Shown here one piece after another: positions 13,885 through 25,768 of a stretch of 64,000 bases of DNA (the stretch's first letter is position 1; each line of letters opens with the position of its first letter). The stretch is taken from the NCBI RefSeq assembly GCF_000002865.3, contig NW_001865062.1, forward strand, positions 80,795 through 144,794, in the 5' to 3' direction. Position numbers and translations under genes: made by a program. The notes under the pieces are model-generated. The model saw only the letters and a program-made list of their open reading frames with translations. It was not told the origin of the DNA and did no database searches. The DNA comes from Monosiga brevicollis MX1 (taxonomy: Eukaryota; Opisthokonta; Choanoflagellata; Craspedida; Salpingoecidae).

Positions 13885-14337
13885 TTGCTTGCGCTGTCAC
13901 GCAACCCCCTTGCCTGTTTGGTTCACTCAGCCATGGTGCGCGTCGGCAGACCAGCGCTCGGTTTCTTAGCCAATCCGTTTCCGACGCTTGTTCAAATGAA
14001 TCGATTCGTCAGCCACTGTACCTCAGTCATTGGTCATCAACGCCACCTATGAGCCCCTGAGTAGCCCTCATCGGCATCTGGGGCTATACAAGAAAACAAC
14101 AACAGACCAGATCGTTTTTTATTGTATTCACATCAAGATCTGCCATCCTTGAGTGTGGGTATGTGCTTTGCTTGCCAGGTGCCCGGGGCTCGAATTTTAC
14201 ATCTGAGTGATTCAGGTTTCGCCGTCCTTTGATCATGTCTGATTCGTGTTCTTGCACGCCTGATGATGATGATGATGATGATGTTGAAGATGATGATGAT
14301 GATGTGCGCTATTGCTGTCGGCCGCTGCTTACATACA
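13885..14337. other. Convergent intergenic region with a GAT/ATG repeat
   Basis: The 3' ends of RMI1 (+) and the acyltransferase (-) face each other here. An imperfect GAT repeat lies at about 14260-14303. No gene is supported. Confidence 0.55.
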
Positions 14338-16297
14338 TCAGTGCCGAATGATGCCCCAGATGTAGACCACCAGGTTGAAGACAAGTCCGGGCCAAAGAAA
14401 CCACGTACGGCCTGACCCACGATTGAGCACACATGACACGTGAGAGGAATCAAGCGCGAGCGGATTCGCCAGCTTCAGCCCTGGCGTCCCGACAGCCAAA
14501 CGAACCAAAGACAGTGCCATAAGAGAAGAGGGTCACCAAGACCGCAATGCCAATATCCCAGAAATAGTGCTCAAGGCCAATCTGAAAGGCGCCCCGCTTG
14601 TCTACAAGGCAGACGCATGGTGGGAAAATGAGATGCTTCACACAAAATGCCCAGAGCCACGAAAAGACAAGCAGTTTGACGGGCAACAGGCACATACCTG
14701 GAAAATCCTTGCCCTCATAAAACTTGGCCAGCAGGCTGCAAGCGTGTGGGTGATTGTGAGTCAACGGCACCGGGGCTGCGGGGGGATGGGGGGCCATCAA
14801 GAACAGAGACAGGACATACTCATTCTTGGCCTCCCAACGATGACTGAGCCAGTCTCGGATCGCTTCCTCGCCCTGGAATGAAGATGTAGCACACCAGTGA
14901 GATGATGCAGCCCGGTGACCCACGACTCGGAGTTTGGATCAAGAATGAGGCCATCTTGCAGTAAATTTGTGCACAGACCTGCGGCACGGTGGACATGTCG
15001 ATGCGGTCCACATGGCAAGCCACGCGGTGGTACTTTGGGTGAAGAATGCCGTGGATAGAGGGAGGTTCAGGATGCTGGCCGTTGGCATCCTTGTGATCGT
15101 AGGCGATTGTCAAATCATAAATGGCAGTGGCATCGCTGCGTAATTGCTCAATGCAGGCAATGAACCCCTGGATATGCCCACGCCGTGAGACTCATGCTGG
15201 GCAGCTTGAGACATTGGTTCGCGGAGGTGCATGTACAAACCTTGTAGCGCGGGGCCAACACGTGAGGGTACGTAGGAATATCTAAAATGTGGAGGACATT
15301 GGGAGGAGGTGCGCACGCATCAGAATGCTGGCAATGCAGCGGTGGGAACCGGGTGGTAATGTACAGGGGATACAGGCCCACGGAAACCAACCAGGACGGG
15401 AGGGGGGCTTGGGGTTGTGGGTTCGACGGGTGCCTTCAGGAAAGAGGCACATCCAGTAAGGCACGGGGCGTTCCTGCGTGAGTGCAAGGTTGCGCTCAAT
15501 CGCCAGCTTGTCCGAGGCCCAGGAGCGCTTGAGGTACACAAAGCCGTGCTGCTTCCAGTAAGGTCCGAAAAGGGGCAGGTACTTGAGAGAATTTTTGAGG
15601 AGAAACTGCAAGTGCCCCAGGCGCGAGCCTTGGTGTGCGACCATGTCGATGATAAAGGCATCGGCTGTACACTGCATGGGGAAGCAGCGCAAAAGGACGC
15701 GGTAAATTGTGAGTCAACGCAGTTGAGCCGTCCGGGGCCGGCGGGGCTGGGCTGTGGGCGAACCCAGCGACAGAGATGTAGGGAGTCGATACCTGGTGGT
15801 TACAGATGAGGACGGCTTTCTCAGGCTGGGGTGCATCGCCATACATGACGGTCTAACCAAAGGCACGTAGAGGCAGCGGTTACAATGTGGTCAAGAGAAA
15901 CGCAAGGATGACGCACGCACGGCAAGGATGAGGCGGGTGACAAGCACGAAGGAACTGGTGAAATGATGATGAGCCAGCAATCCATACCTCGGTGGCCCCA
16001 ATGTCCTTGATAAACATGAGAACGATGCGCTGAAAGTGCTTGTACACCCACTCATCCAACCGATAGTACCACATACGATTGCCCAAGAAGCGAGTGAGTC
16101 CATCCAGGATGCCTGCGAGGAAATCGGCATCATGAGCCTGAGGTCGAGCTGTAGAGTAGCCTGGCTGTAGAGGAGCCGAGATGCATCCAGGCAAATAAAT
16201 GTAGTGAAACGGACGTACCAACAAACAGGCCATACATGGGGAGCGGGAGGCTGGTGAGGATGTACCCCACCACGGCCAAAACCGTGAGTTCGACCAT
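14338..16297 (-). CDS. Membrane glycerophospholipid acyltransferase, AGPAT5/LCLAT1-like
   Basis: It is predicted to acylate lysophosphatidate or another lysophospholipid at the ER or mitochondrial membrane. The start, MVELTVLAVVGYILTSLPLP, opens an N-terminal helix ending at a GTACGT donor. Later exons give LTRFLGNRMWYYRLDEWVYK, then AVLICNHQ spliced to CTADAFIIDMVAH, restoring the catalytic H-x4-D motif, then FLLKNSLKYLPLFGPYW, VYLKRSWASDKLAIERN and WMCLFPEGTR (motif III, about 15425-15460). HVLAPRYK and AIYDLTIAYDHKDANGQHPE match the region of AGPAT5/LCLAT1 that follows, as does CHVDRIDMSTVPQ with a WLSHRWEAKNEYV helix. C-terminal hydrophobic segments include FWDIGIAVLVTLFSYGTVFG and FLWPGLVFNLVVYIWGIIRH, ending at the stop at 14338. 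About six or more introns are present. The substrate is uncertain. Confidence 0.85.
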
Positions 16298-17582
16298 GGT
16301 GCCGAGAGAAGCGCCGATGCAATGCTGATGAGGGGACGAGTGAAGCAGATTCTGGGCTATGTGTGCGGCGTGGAGCGAGCACGAGATCCCACAACAGCCT
16401 GGCGCCTCGACCCAATGCCAGGCGGGGTACAGCAGGCGGACCACGCAGGAAGATCCTAGCAAGTATCAACCAATTCCAAGTGAGGCTCTGCGCCGACTAG
16501 CCAGCGCGCGGGGGGAAGAGGGGGGGGGGAAGAAGGGGGGCGTAGCACGAGAGAGGAAGGAAGAGAGTGACGAGTTTCGTGATTGTGCCAGACCCTGCAC
16601 CGATCCCACAGCCAGATCGGGTTCAAAAATCCCAAGGCCACACTCTGCCCCACCACCACCACCACCACCACCACTACCATCACCACCACCATCATCACAA
16701 ACCCCCCCTGGAGGCCGGCGCCCCCGGGACCGCCCCGAGCCGGTTGATTGATGCAGTCGTGAGGTGTGTTGGTGAGCCGGAGACGTTTTGATGGGACTCT
16801 GAATCCCAACAACACAAGGCAACCAGGCCCCGCATCATATCCCTCGAGCCAAATGCCAAAGCGATCCCAAACTGCCCGCTCAGCCACTGACGCCCCAGCG
16901 CTTTCCGCCCCGGCGCTGCCCTTTCCCTTCGTGTCTCTCTCTCTCTCATTCTCTCTCTCTCTCTCTCTCTTACCAGGATCAAAATGAAAAAATTTTGTCT
17001 TTTGTTGTCGCACTACGTTTAAAGTATAATACATATCACACTTTTATCTTCGTTTGTGTGCCTGCAGGTGTTGACTTTTAGTATACTTTGGGGAGGTGTT
17101 ATTTATTATAAACCCCGTCCGCAGGCCTTGACAACCGAGGTGGGGGTACGTACTGGTGACGCGATACATGACATGACTTCTGTCACACATGTGTACCTTG
17201 GTATAACGTACTATAGCTTGTGTTTGTCACACGTGTAGTTCGCATCGGCCACACGGACGTGCTGGCACCATCACGGGGCTCGATCGCACTCTCTCACTCG
17301 CCGCTCGCCGCGCACACTCGCGGGTGCACAAGTCGCTCATTTCTCCTCGATTTGTTTCTTCCCTGGAGCTTCTTCTCATCAAGATTAGACAGGCATTGCT
17401 TGACCACCGCTGTCCAGATTAGCCTCCGTGCTCGAGCTGGCAGTCTTCGCCGCCCTTGGCTTCTTTCCATCCAGCGCCGCGTGCTCTTCCCCGGTACAAC
17501 CCCCACCTGAGCTTGAGCTTGAGCGAGCTTGGACCGGCGAGGGTCGCTTTCAGGTTTGCCTGCTCAGTTCGTAACATCAATC
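16298..17582. other. Divergent intergenic region between the acyltransferase and EFHB
   Basis: No gene is supported. It holds a (CCA/CAT)n tract at about 16650-16695, a CT tract at about 16936-16973 and an AT-rich patch at about 17000-17110. The His-rich frame across the CCA tract is a repeat artefact. The region presumably carries both promoters. Confidence 0.5.
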
Positions 17583-19679
17583 ATGGCCAACGCTGGGCGT
17601 TTCCGAGACACCACGCCCGATATGCGCGCTGTACGTTCTTTTTGCCCACGGCCCATACCCAGCACCCTACTACTATCCCCGAGTCCAGAATCAACCCCCG
17701 GGTACTCATCCCTATCCCGTCTTCAGGCGGGCATTGCCAACAGGTCCATTGGCAACGAGTTGCGACACACCATGAACCATGATCGCTCAAGTCGGGTGCG
17801 TGCTGCCTGGTCAGCTCGACCCTCGCACCCGCCTGACCAAGCTCACGCCGAGCCCTAACCTGTGTGATACTTGGCCTTGCTCCTCGGCTCTGCAACCCAC
17901 GCTTCCGACAGCCCGAGACGCCTGATCGTGTCCGTGAATTTCAGCGCTACAATGCGGGCCAAGTCGGCCAACGCCGACCCTATCGCTCCGATGTGGGTGG
18001 CGACGTGACTCAACGCATCCTCGGCGTGCCCTCCGGAACCCCAAGTGATCTCTCGGTTCGTCCGCCCCGCCCTGATCCGCGTGCGTTCTGCCAGGGTTTC
18101 GCAGCCCTTTACCTCTGGCTTTATAATTCTTGGTTTTTTTGTTTTTTTTAAGGTGCCAGACACGCTCAAGATGCAGAAACACGCACTGCAAGAGGTTCTT
18201 GACCAACAGCAAGCACAGCAAGGCCGCCGAAACCTGCCTTCCGCTGCCAACCCGGACAGCACATTTGGCATCGCCACGGTCAAGTGTACGTCTATTCACT
18301 GGGCAAGGCCTTTGTTTTTTTTTCTTGTATTAAGACTAAGCATGGTCCAAGCACAATACTTTGCACCCCTCCATCATCCCCACCCAGGCCAGCTTATCCG
18401 CCTCTCAATGACCGTGTGTCTTGCTCTGTGCAGTGGGCAGCGTCGCCGAGTGCTTCCGCGATGAGACACCATCCGAAGTGCGGCCCGAGCACCTTGCTGG
18501 CTCGCTCCGCCTCCGTGGCGAGGCGGAGCCTGGCACTCAAGTCCGCCGCAATTACGACAGCAGCAGTTTTTCCATGGACAAGGCTTATGGTACACCCACA
18601 CCCAATGACCGCCGTGGGATTCACGTGCGCACAGCCCTCACCTGGGACCATCCTCTGGAAGCCGAGCCGTCTCGCATTGATCCAAGCACAACTGAGCCCT
18701 TGGGCCTTCCTTTGCCTGTCGACAGCCATCGTCTGGTGGACGTGCTTCACCCGGATAAAAGCAGCCATGTACGCCCGTACCCCAGGCCACAGCAACTCAC
18801 CCTGCTGGTTCCTGCGCTTGACCTGCTTGCCTGCCCCCGGCTTTCTCACCTTTTGCCCCTGCTCCCTTGGGTGCTCCCTCGGGCTACCTGTAGCAACGCA
18901 TGTTGTCACAAGAAGCCGTGGCTCGTGATCTTCGCCCCAAGCTCATGTGCCAGGGTTTTCGCAATGTCACGGCTTTGCAAGCGGCACTTGACGCCGCCAC
19001 GGCACAGCACCAGAGTGGTCACCAGCTGACGCGCGCCGAGGCTCAGCGTGTGCTGGAGGCACAGCAAGTCTGGCTCGAGGCCAAGGATATTGAGCGGTTG
19101 TTTGCGGCCGTGGCCATCCCCAGTGCTGATGGAACCGAGCTCGTGGACGTCGACGAGCTCGTCGATGTCCTAGACTGGCGCCAGCCTGTATGCGATGGCA
19201 ATGGCCAAGATGCAACCCAGCGCCGGCAAGCACACGAGACAGCAGATCGCATTTTTGGCGTCCCCTCCATCCGTACTGACCGCCAGCCGCCCCGGCGCAT
19301 GCCTGTCGACAATGTTACGGTCAGTCCTGCGTCCACGGGCCGGTTTGGAGAGAGCGGGGGTCTGGCCCACCTGAATGCGATGCTGATCGACTCTTGGCCG
19401 CATGCTTTGCTGACAAATCCACAGAATTATGGAGACCCTACGACGAGCCGGACGCTGCTCATCCCAGATCGCTACACGTTGCAGGGCATTCCGGACCGTG
19501 AGTTGAGCCGTGATCGTAGCCTGGAAGATATCGCCCAACTCATGAGTGCAGCCGAGATTCGTGTCGGTTCGGACACCCTGGAGAGTGCGTATGCGACAGT
19601 GGCTGCCAACTACAATGGCCACGTGAGCCTACGCTCGCTGCTCCACCAGCTCAACACCTCTGGGCGCCAAAAAAAGTAG
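17583..19679 (+). CDS. EFHB: EFHB/CFAP21-like flagellar protein
   Basis: EFHB (CFAP21) is a microtubule inner protein of ciliary doublets and has EF-hand-like regions. The first exon, MANAGRFRDTTPDMRA (17583-17630), ends at a GTACGT donor. Later exons give GIANRSIGNELRHTMNHDRS, RYNAGQVGQRRPYRSDVGGD, LQEVLDQQQAQQGRRNLP, VGSVAECFRDETPSEV and YGTPTPNDRRGIHVRTALTW; this last block, a short GTPTPxDxRG motif before a conserved LTWD, is what points to EFHB. The long 3' exon encodes SQEAVARDLRPKLMCQGFRN, KDIERLFAAVAIPSADGTEL with VDVDELVDVLDW (a degenerate EF-hand pair), and a tail ending TSGRQKK at the stop 19677-19679. Phases of the small exons were not all checked. The ciliary role comes from the family. 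Confidence 0.68.
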
Positions 19680-20267
19680 CTTGTCCACCATCCGCCGCGT
19701 TCCAAGCTGCAAGCATCCCATCTCGGGAAACGCTCTCACACCAAGCGCCAACGACTGTTGCTACGATAAAACAGCTTGTGGGGCACGCCCCATGCTCCAC
19801 TGTGTGGCAGCGACACTGACCACGTGCCGTTCCTAACTGAGCCTGGCCTGGGCTGCCCAGATCAAAATTGACATCCCATCATCCTGTCAAGTGTGAATTG
19901 ACCCCTTTGACTTTGAGCCCACACACTCAAACGCTCTCTCAACCATCTCTTCCTGTCTCTCGACTCGACTCCCGACTCGACTCTCGACTCCTCTCCTCTT
20001 CACTCTCTCCTCTTCACTCTCTACTCTTCCCTCTCTCCTCTCTCTCCCCGCCTCTCTACTCGCCTCGCTACTACTCTCACCTCTCTCTCTCCTCTCGCTC
20101 CTCCCCTCTCTACTCCTCCCACCTCTCTCTTCCCCCCTCTCTACTCGGCTCTCGCCGCTCTACTCTACCCGACGTTCTCTCCCTAACTTACTTCCTCCTT
20201 CTTTTCTTCCTTCTTACAAAAGTATTTTACTAAACTTGTGACCAAACCTAACTCATCGGATCGCGAA

Positions 20268-20305
<38 letters not shown>

Positions 20306-20579
20306 GGAAACGGCAGCTCGGCGCCCGACGACCTCTGGTATTGGTAACGGTATCGGCGTTGTCGAGGCGGGCCAGTGGACGAGTGTGGTGGTACTGTGCG
20401 TCGGGATACGCGATAACACGGACGGAACTGGACCGACGGCGTGAATGCAGGGTCTTGGGCTTGGACTCGTGCCTGCCTGATTCAGATCAGTAGCAACGGA
20501 AAAGGGGGCGTGTGTGCGTGCGTGCGGGTGCAGCGGTTGAGCGGCTGCCGTGTCTCCTGACCAAAAGGATAACTGCACC
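19680..20579. other. Intergenic region, pyrimidine-rich, with an AC repeat
   Basis: It lies between two plus-strand genes. An extended CT-rich tract built on CTCTC/ACTC units occupies about 19925-20180, and an (AC)n repeat lies at about 20269-20303. The Ser/Leu-rich frames here follow from the base composition. No gene is supported. Confidence 0.55.
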
Positions 20580-23500
20580 ATGATGGCCGAGGCAGCAACG
20601 ATTGCCATCCTGGCCACCGTTCTCAATTATGAGGCCCTCGTGCCCAACGAATATGACAGCATCGCCACCGCCGTCAGTGGTGCTGCAGCCCTGCTTGTGC
20701 TGGGCATCATGATCACCAACATGCTGCAGCTCCTTGATGATGAACACAGCGGTGACTCCCTTTACCAACGTTGTGCCGACTGGTAAGCATGACGGCAAGG
20801 CTCCCTTTGTGCTACTCCCGCCATGTTCAGCGCCTCTGTCGCCCCCCGAGCCCTGCACTTGAAGCCAGCCGCCTTCTCGCTCGGCTCATGGATCACGCTC
20901 TTGCCCACCATGCCCTTCGCTTGGCCCCGACCCTGCCCGAGTAGGCTCAAGTCCCGAAGCTTCATGGCTCGCGTTCGTGAGGCTGGCAAGGCCATTCTTG
21001 TCCTGCTCACCGTCGGTAGGCCTTGTCCCGCAGTCACGTGCTTTGATACCCATTTGATTCCAAATGACCACCTCCCCCTTCCGACTGCCCCTCGATCGAT
21101 TTTCGTGGACAGCCGTATCTTCTCATACCTTGCCCTTTCAACCTTGACTTGACTTTACTTCACCTGAACACCCATTTCCCCTTGTAGCGGCTGTGGCTCT
21201 CAAAAGCTTGGCTCCCGCCACCACCAGCATGCACATGTGCCTGTGGCGCGCTACCGTCATGCTTCTTGCACCTGCATCACTGCTTCAAACGACCCAACTG
21301 GCCGAATGCCTCATCGCCCTCGTCCTGGCCCTCGTCGGTGTCATTCTCAACGCCGCTCTTGCAGGTTTGTCATGGAATGCACAATGCCCTGGTCACCCCA
21401 CCCCGCAGTGTGTTTGACTCATCCATCCACCCGGCTGGCCTTGCTTCTCTGTAGGCATGCTCTTTAGCGCCATACGTGACGTACTGTTGCGTGTACATGC
21501 CGGTAGGCAGCACCCTGACACTACAGCTCGCTTCATCAACACTCATCCACCGCCTGTCTCCCCTGATTACCTATTGCATGCCCTCATGACCCACATCTTG
21601 CTCCCAAACCTCACCTCAACAGTATCGCGAAGCACTGAAGATTTTGCCGGTCACACCGTCATCCTCGGCTGGTCTGCGAAAACGCTCCTTGTTATCAAAC
21701 AACTCTGCTTGGCCAACGAGAGCCTCGGTGGCAGTCGCATCGTAGTCCTTGCCGAGAATGATCCCCAGGATTTGGTTCGTCCACTCATTCAAACCTCCCT
21801 CCACACCCTGACCTGCCCAGGTGCTCACGAGCCTGCAATCCACCGCCCTTGATAGGAGGCAGCATTGGCGAATGCCAACTTTCCCAAACTGGGCACGCAT
21901 GTGGCTTTTGTGCAGGGCTCCATCCTCAACCGAGCAGACTTGAGCAAGACCTCCTGCACCAAGGCGCGCAGCATCATTGTTCTGGCCGAAGATCACCAGT
22001 CTTCCGAAGATAGCGACGCCAAAATCCTTCGTGTTCTCATGCTGCTCATGCTCTTGCTCCAGCATGCTGGGGTACGCCATGAATGGGTCGTTATATTCAG
22101 ATCGGCTGTTCTTCCCACCACCGCCAGACCGACAACCCATCATCCCTTGCCGACCCCATTATGCTTGACCCTAAAACTTGACTTGCTCATCTCATCAGTA
22201 ATACATCCTGCTCGTTGCTCGGCTCTTGCATTTAGCCTTCCCCCCACGTGGTGCTTGAGCTGCAAGATCAGGCCAATGAGCACGTCATGCAAGTGGCTGG
22301 CCGCGAGCGCGTGGAAATCATCTCTACCCACGAAGTGATTGGCCAAATCATGATTGCCTGTACCCGCCAGCCCATGATCGGTCAGCTAAAGTCGTGCCTT
22401 GCGCCTACCCACTTCCATACAACCTTCGTTCTTGCTTGGCTCACCACTCCTGGTACATGATGCAGGATCGGCTCTTGAGCTCATCATGAGCTTTGATGGA
22501 CCCGAGTTTTATATCAAAAGTTGGCCCCGTGAGTATGCGACCCCGTGCGCAGTACTTGTGCCGCCGAGTGCTCGTGGTGGTGTCTCATCTGTGCATGTCC
22601 AGAATTGGTCGGTTCAACTTTTCGTAGCGCTCTGACGTCCTTCCAGGATGCCGTGGTCGTTGGTGTCAAGCTCGGCGACGGGTACGTACGCACCACCGGA
22701 CCTGACGAGATGCCGTGTCCTCTCGGCCGTCCTTTTCTCATGCTTGGACACCTTGTTGCCAATGCTTCAAACAGACAAAACTCCGAGGTTGTCCTCAACC
22801 CTCCCGATGACTACATCATCTCTCAGGGAGACCAGCTCATCGTCCTTGCTGAGGATGATGATGCTTATGCTCCCTCGGTCGGTAGTTACCGCAGCCCTGC
22901 ACTTTGACCCGACTGTTTGCTCTGTTCTCGACCTTGAAAATGAAAATAGCCAGCAAAACGTCAATCAGGATTAGCACTCACCAAACACGCTCCAATCGCC
23001 TTTCCAGACGACCATGCCGCTCTCGCACATGTCCCATGAGCAGGCTGTTCAACGTGTGAACCGCGAACCCGAGCGCGTACGTGCTTCTCTGTCCGCTTGC
23101 TCGAGGAGTCGTTAAACGCCACGGTGTTTTCGTTCAGCACAGTCCCCGCCTCTCCGTGCCAAACGATCTGTTGAAACTCGGCTGCTGCTTGGTGGCTTTG
23201 GGGCTTTGTTAGATCATGTTCCTCAATTGGCGCCGAGACATGCACTTGATGATTGCTGAGTTGGATCGCCGCGTGGCTTCGGTACGCTTGATGCACCCCT
23301 TGACTCACCACTCGACCCCCGTGAACACTCGACATTTGATCATATTCTACTTGTGTTTTGCAGGGCTCTGTGCTGTACATCATGGCTACAATTCCAAAGG
23401 AGGAGCAGATCCTTCTCCTTAAAGCGGTTGGTGTGCCCCTTGCTCAGATGAGCCACTTGTCTCGTCCGGACAACACTCACCAATTCGACCGGGGCTTGAT

Positions 23501-24686
23501 AGAATGGCATGGACGTCATGCGGCTGCAGAATCTGCAGGTGCAGCTGCGCCAGGGCAATCCGTTGCGGAAGCGAGACCTGGAGGCCATGCGTTTGGAGGC
23601 CTTTGGCACCATCTTGATTCTCAACGACAGCAGCACCCAGTCTGTGTTTGAGAATCGGGACAGTCGAGCGCTCAGCACCCAGCTGCTCGTTCACGAAATC
23701 CAGCAGGAGCGCAAGCGCATGAATCAGCGGATGGAAGAAAACTGTATGATTCTCAGTGAGGTGAGCCATGCGCAAGGGCTTTGGCCCACGTGTAATCAAT
23801 CGCTCAGCCCAAAGCTCACCCCACTTGGCTTACCCGCGCGTGTCAGATCGTGGACCCGCTGTCCAAGGAATTGGCGGCTTCAATTAACGATTCATTTCAA
23901 ATTGCGGGTAACAGCATTGTCAGCGCCGCCTTGGCCCAGGTGAGGCCCGAATTTTGACCATGGCCGGTCATCTTCTGTGATCTCGCGAGTTGGGAATGTT
24001 CACACGGTAAACGGCATCCGTACCGGCCCACTTTGCAACTAGGTGTCTGACCAGCGCCCGCTCAACCTGGTCTTTGATGAGCTGCTCAGTTACCAAGGCT
24101 GCGAGCTGAGCATTGTTCCAGCCCACACGTGCGTTCCCGTGTTTTGGGGCGGGTGAAGAGGTTACATTGAAATAATGAGACGGGGTGCTCACGGTTCTCT
24201 TGTGTCATCACTGCCAGATTATGCCCCGCTGGCGTCAAGCTTTGCTTCTGGGACCTCATGGCCAAGGCGCGCGCCACTGGCCGGGTATGTGCAAGCAAAA
24301 TACGTCGTTTGATTTTGATTTTGATTTTTGGGTCTTGTTCTTGCTTTCTTTTGGTTCGGAAGAGGGGGGTTCTTTTCTCTTTACATTTTTTTTTTTTCTT
24401 TTCGAATCCTCAAGCCCTCATTGTGCTTTCGCCGATGTATCAATGTAGATTGTGGTTGGATGGATCCGCGACGAGGGCGTTCTGAGCATCAATCCTCCTC
24501 ACAAGGTCAGTATTGTTTTGTTCTGATTTCTTCAATGTCAGCCCATGCTCGACCGGATATGCGGTCGTGTCATGAGTGCTTACTGACGCGCTGGCGCCTG
24601 CACGGCTGCACGGTCGTTTTGAACCATCACAGAAGGAGCGGGTTCTGTGGCAGCCCGGAGACAAGATTGTCATGCTTGTCAACTGA
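20580..24686 (+). CDS. CASTOR/POLLUX (DMI1/SYM8)-type cation channel with RCK/TrkA-N domains
   Basis: Plant CASTOR and POLLUX are nuclear-envelope cation channels in symbiotic calcium signalling, with a pore followed by cytosolic RCK domains. The N-terminus, MMAEAATIAILATVLNYEAL, precedes hydrophobic segments IATAVSGAAALLVLGIMITN and ALVLALVGVILNAALAGMLF (about 21310-21480). The first nucleotide-binding fold reads HTVILGWSAKTLLVIKQLCL with ANESLGGSRIVVLAE, a near match to the family. SIIVLAEDHQSSEDSDAKIL, HVVLELQDQANEHVM and LNPPDDYIISQGDQLIVLAE follow. A second fold starts NWRRDMHLMIAELDRRVASG, then LEAMRLEAFGTILILND and a C-terminus with VVGWIRDEGVLSINPPHK and VLWQPGDKIVMLVN before the stop at 24684-24686. 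About 15 introns are implied. The family is clear. Orthology to CASTOR versus bacterial relatives, the ion and the membrane are not. The annotated start could be too short. Confidence 0.85.
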
Positions 24687-25768
24687 GGAACGAGATATTT
24701 AACAACCGGGCAGCACCTGCGCTCGGACTCGCTTCCATTCCAATTGAGTCAGTTTTGCGAAAGCAAAGAAAGATGTCAAACACATGTGCAACATGCCTGG
24801 ACTTGACATGGTCTCAGCACAGCAGCGAGTGTGTAAATCTTAGAGTGGCCTCGTCGCGCGTCATCGATGCGTTGAAGAAGCAGTGTAACGTGTTGTTGTA
24901 GTTCGGGCATTGATCTTCAATAATAGTAAGTATGGTGTATGGTGTATTCACATGTCAATATGCCGCTCAGAACCCGGTCAGAACCCGAATCTCTCAGACC
25001 AGGCGCCAGCTGGTCTATGATGACCCGTTTTCAAGATAAAAGCCAAGCAGCAAGCTTGAAGATGCTCCAGGCTGCACTCTTGAAGTCTTATTGGGTCATT
25101 GCCATGATGTCCACCGACCTCCCGCTCCCGGAGGAACTCACGGGGGGTCGAGGGCGCGTATTCCATTTAGGCAGGACAAACGACGAACGACATGGCACAC
25201 GCTGAAGCATCACAGCAGACCGCAAGAAAAAAACAAAAACACAGCAAAATTCGTGGTTTATTGCTTCAAAATTGAGTTGAAATTGGCAGAGCAGCATCAG
25301 GCGTTCTCTGTCGAGGAAAAGCAATGGTCGGCGGTGTGCTGGCTCAAGACACATGGCGGTCAGATAGTCACCAAAGATACTCACAGACCCAAACCACGCC
25401 AGCTTGAACTACGCGGCCGACATTCCCAGAGCAACGGCCGGGGGGGGGGGGGGGGGGCAGAGGTCCGTAGGGGGTTAGACACGTGCTCAGAGAGGGAGAC
25501 AGAGAGACAGTGATGAGAGAAAGAGGGAGAGAAGACAAGAGAGAGAAAGTCAGAGAGATGTCAAAAAGAAAAATCTTATAGCCAAAGACAAGATAGGGGA
25601 TGTCAGAGAGAGATGCAACATCAAACATAAAGTCAGAGAAAACGTCAGAAGAGAGAGAGAGAAAAGAGAGAAAAGAGAGAGAGAACGAGAACACACACAC
25701 ACACACACACGCGCGCGCGCGCGGACGACGACGACGCGAAGGGGGCCCAGGGGTTCTGGGTCAGAGAC
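24687..25768. other. Intergenic region with G-run, GA and AC/GC repeats
   Basis: It lies between two plus-strand genes. A run of G occurs at about 25440-25457, GA-rich sequence at about 25490-25690, and an (AC) then (GC) run at about 25692-25723 ends just upstream of the next ATG. No gene is supported. Confidence 0.55.

Noticed and set aside
16567-16791. His-rich frame suggesting a metal-binding protein
   Set aside because: It is a (CCA/CAT)n microsatellite in the divergent promoter region; frames on both strands are low complexity.
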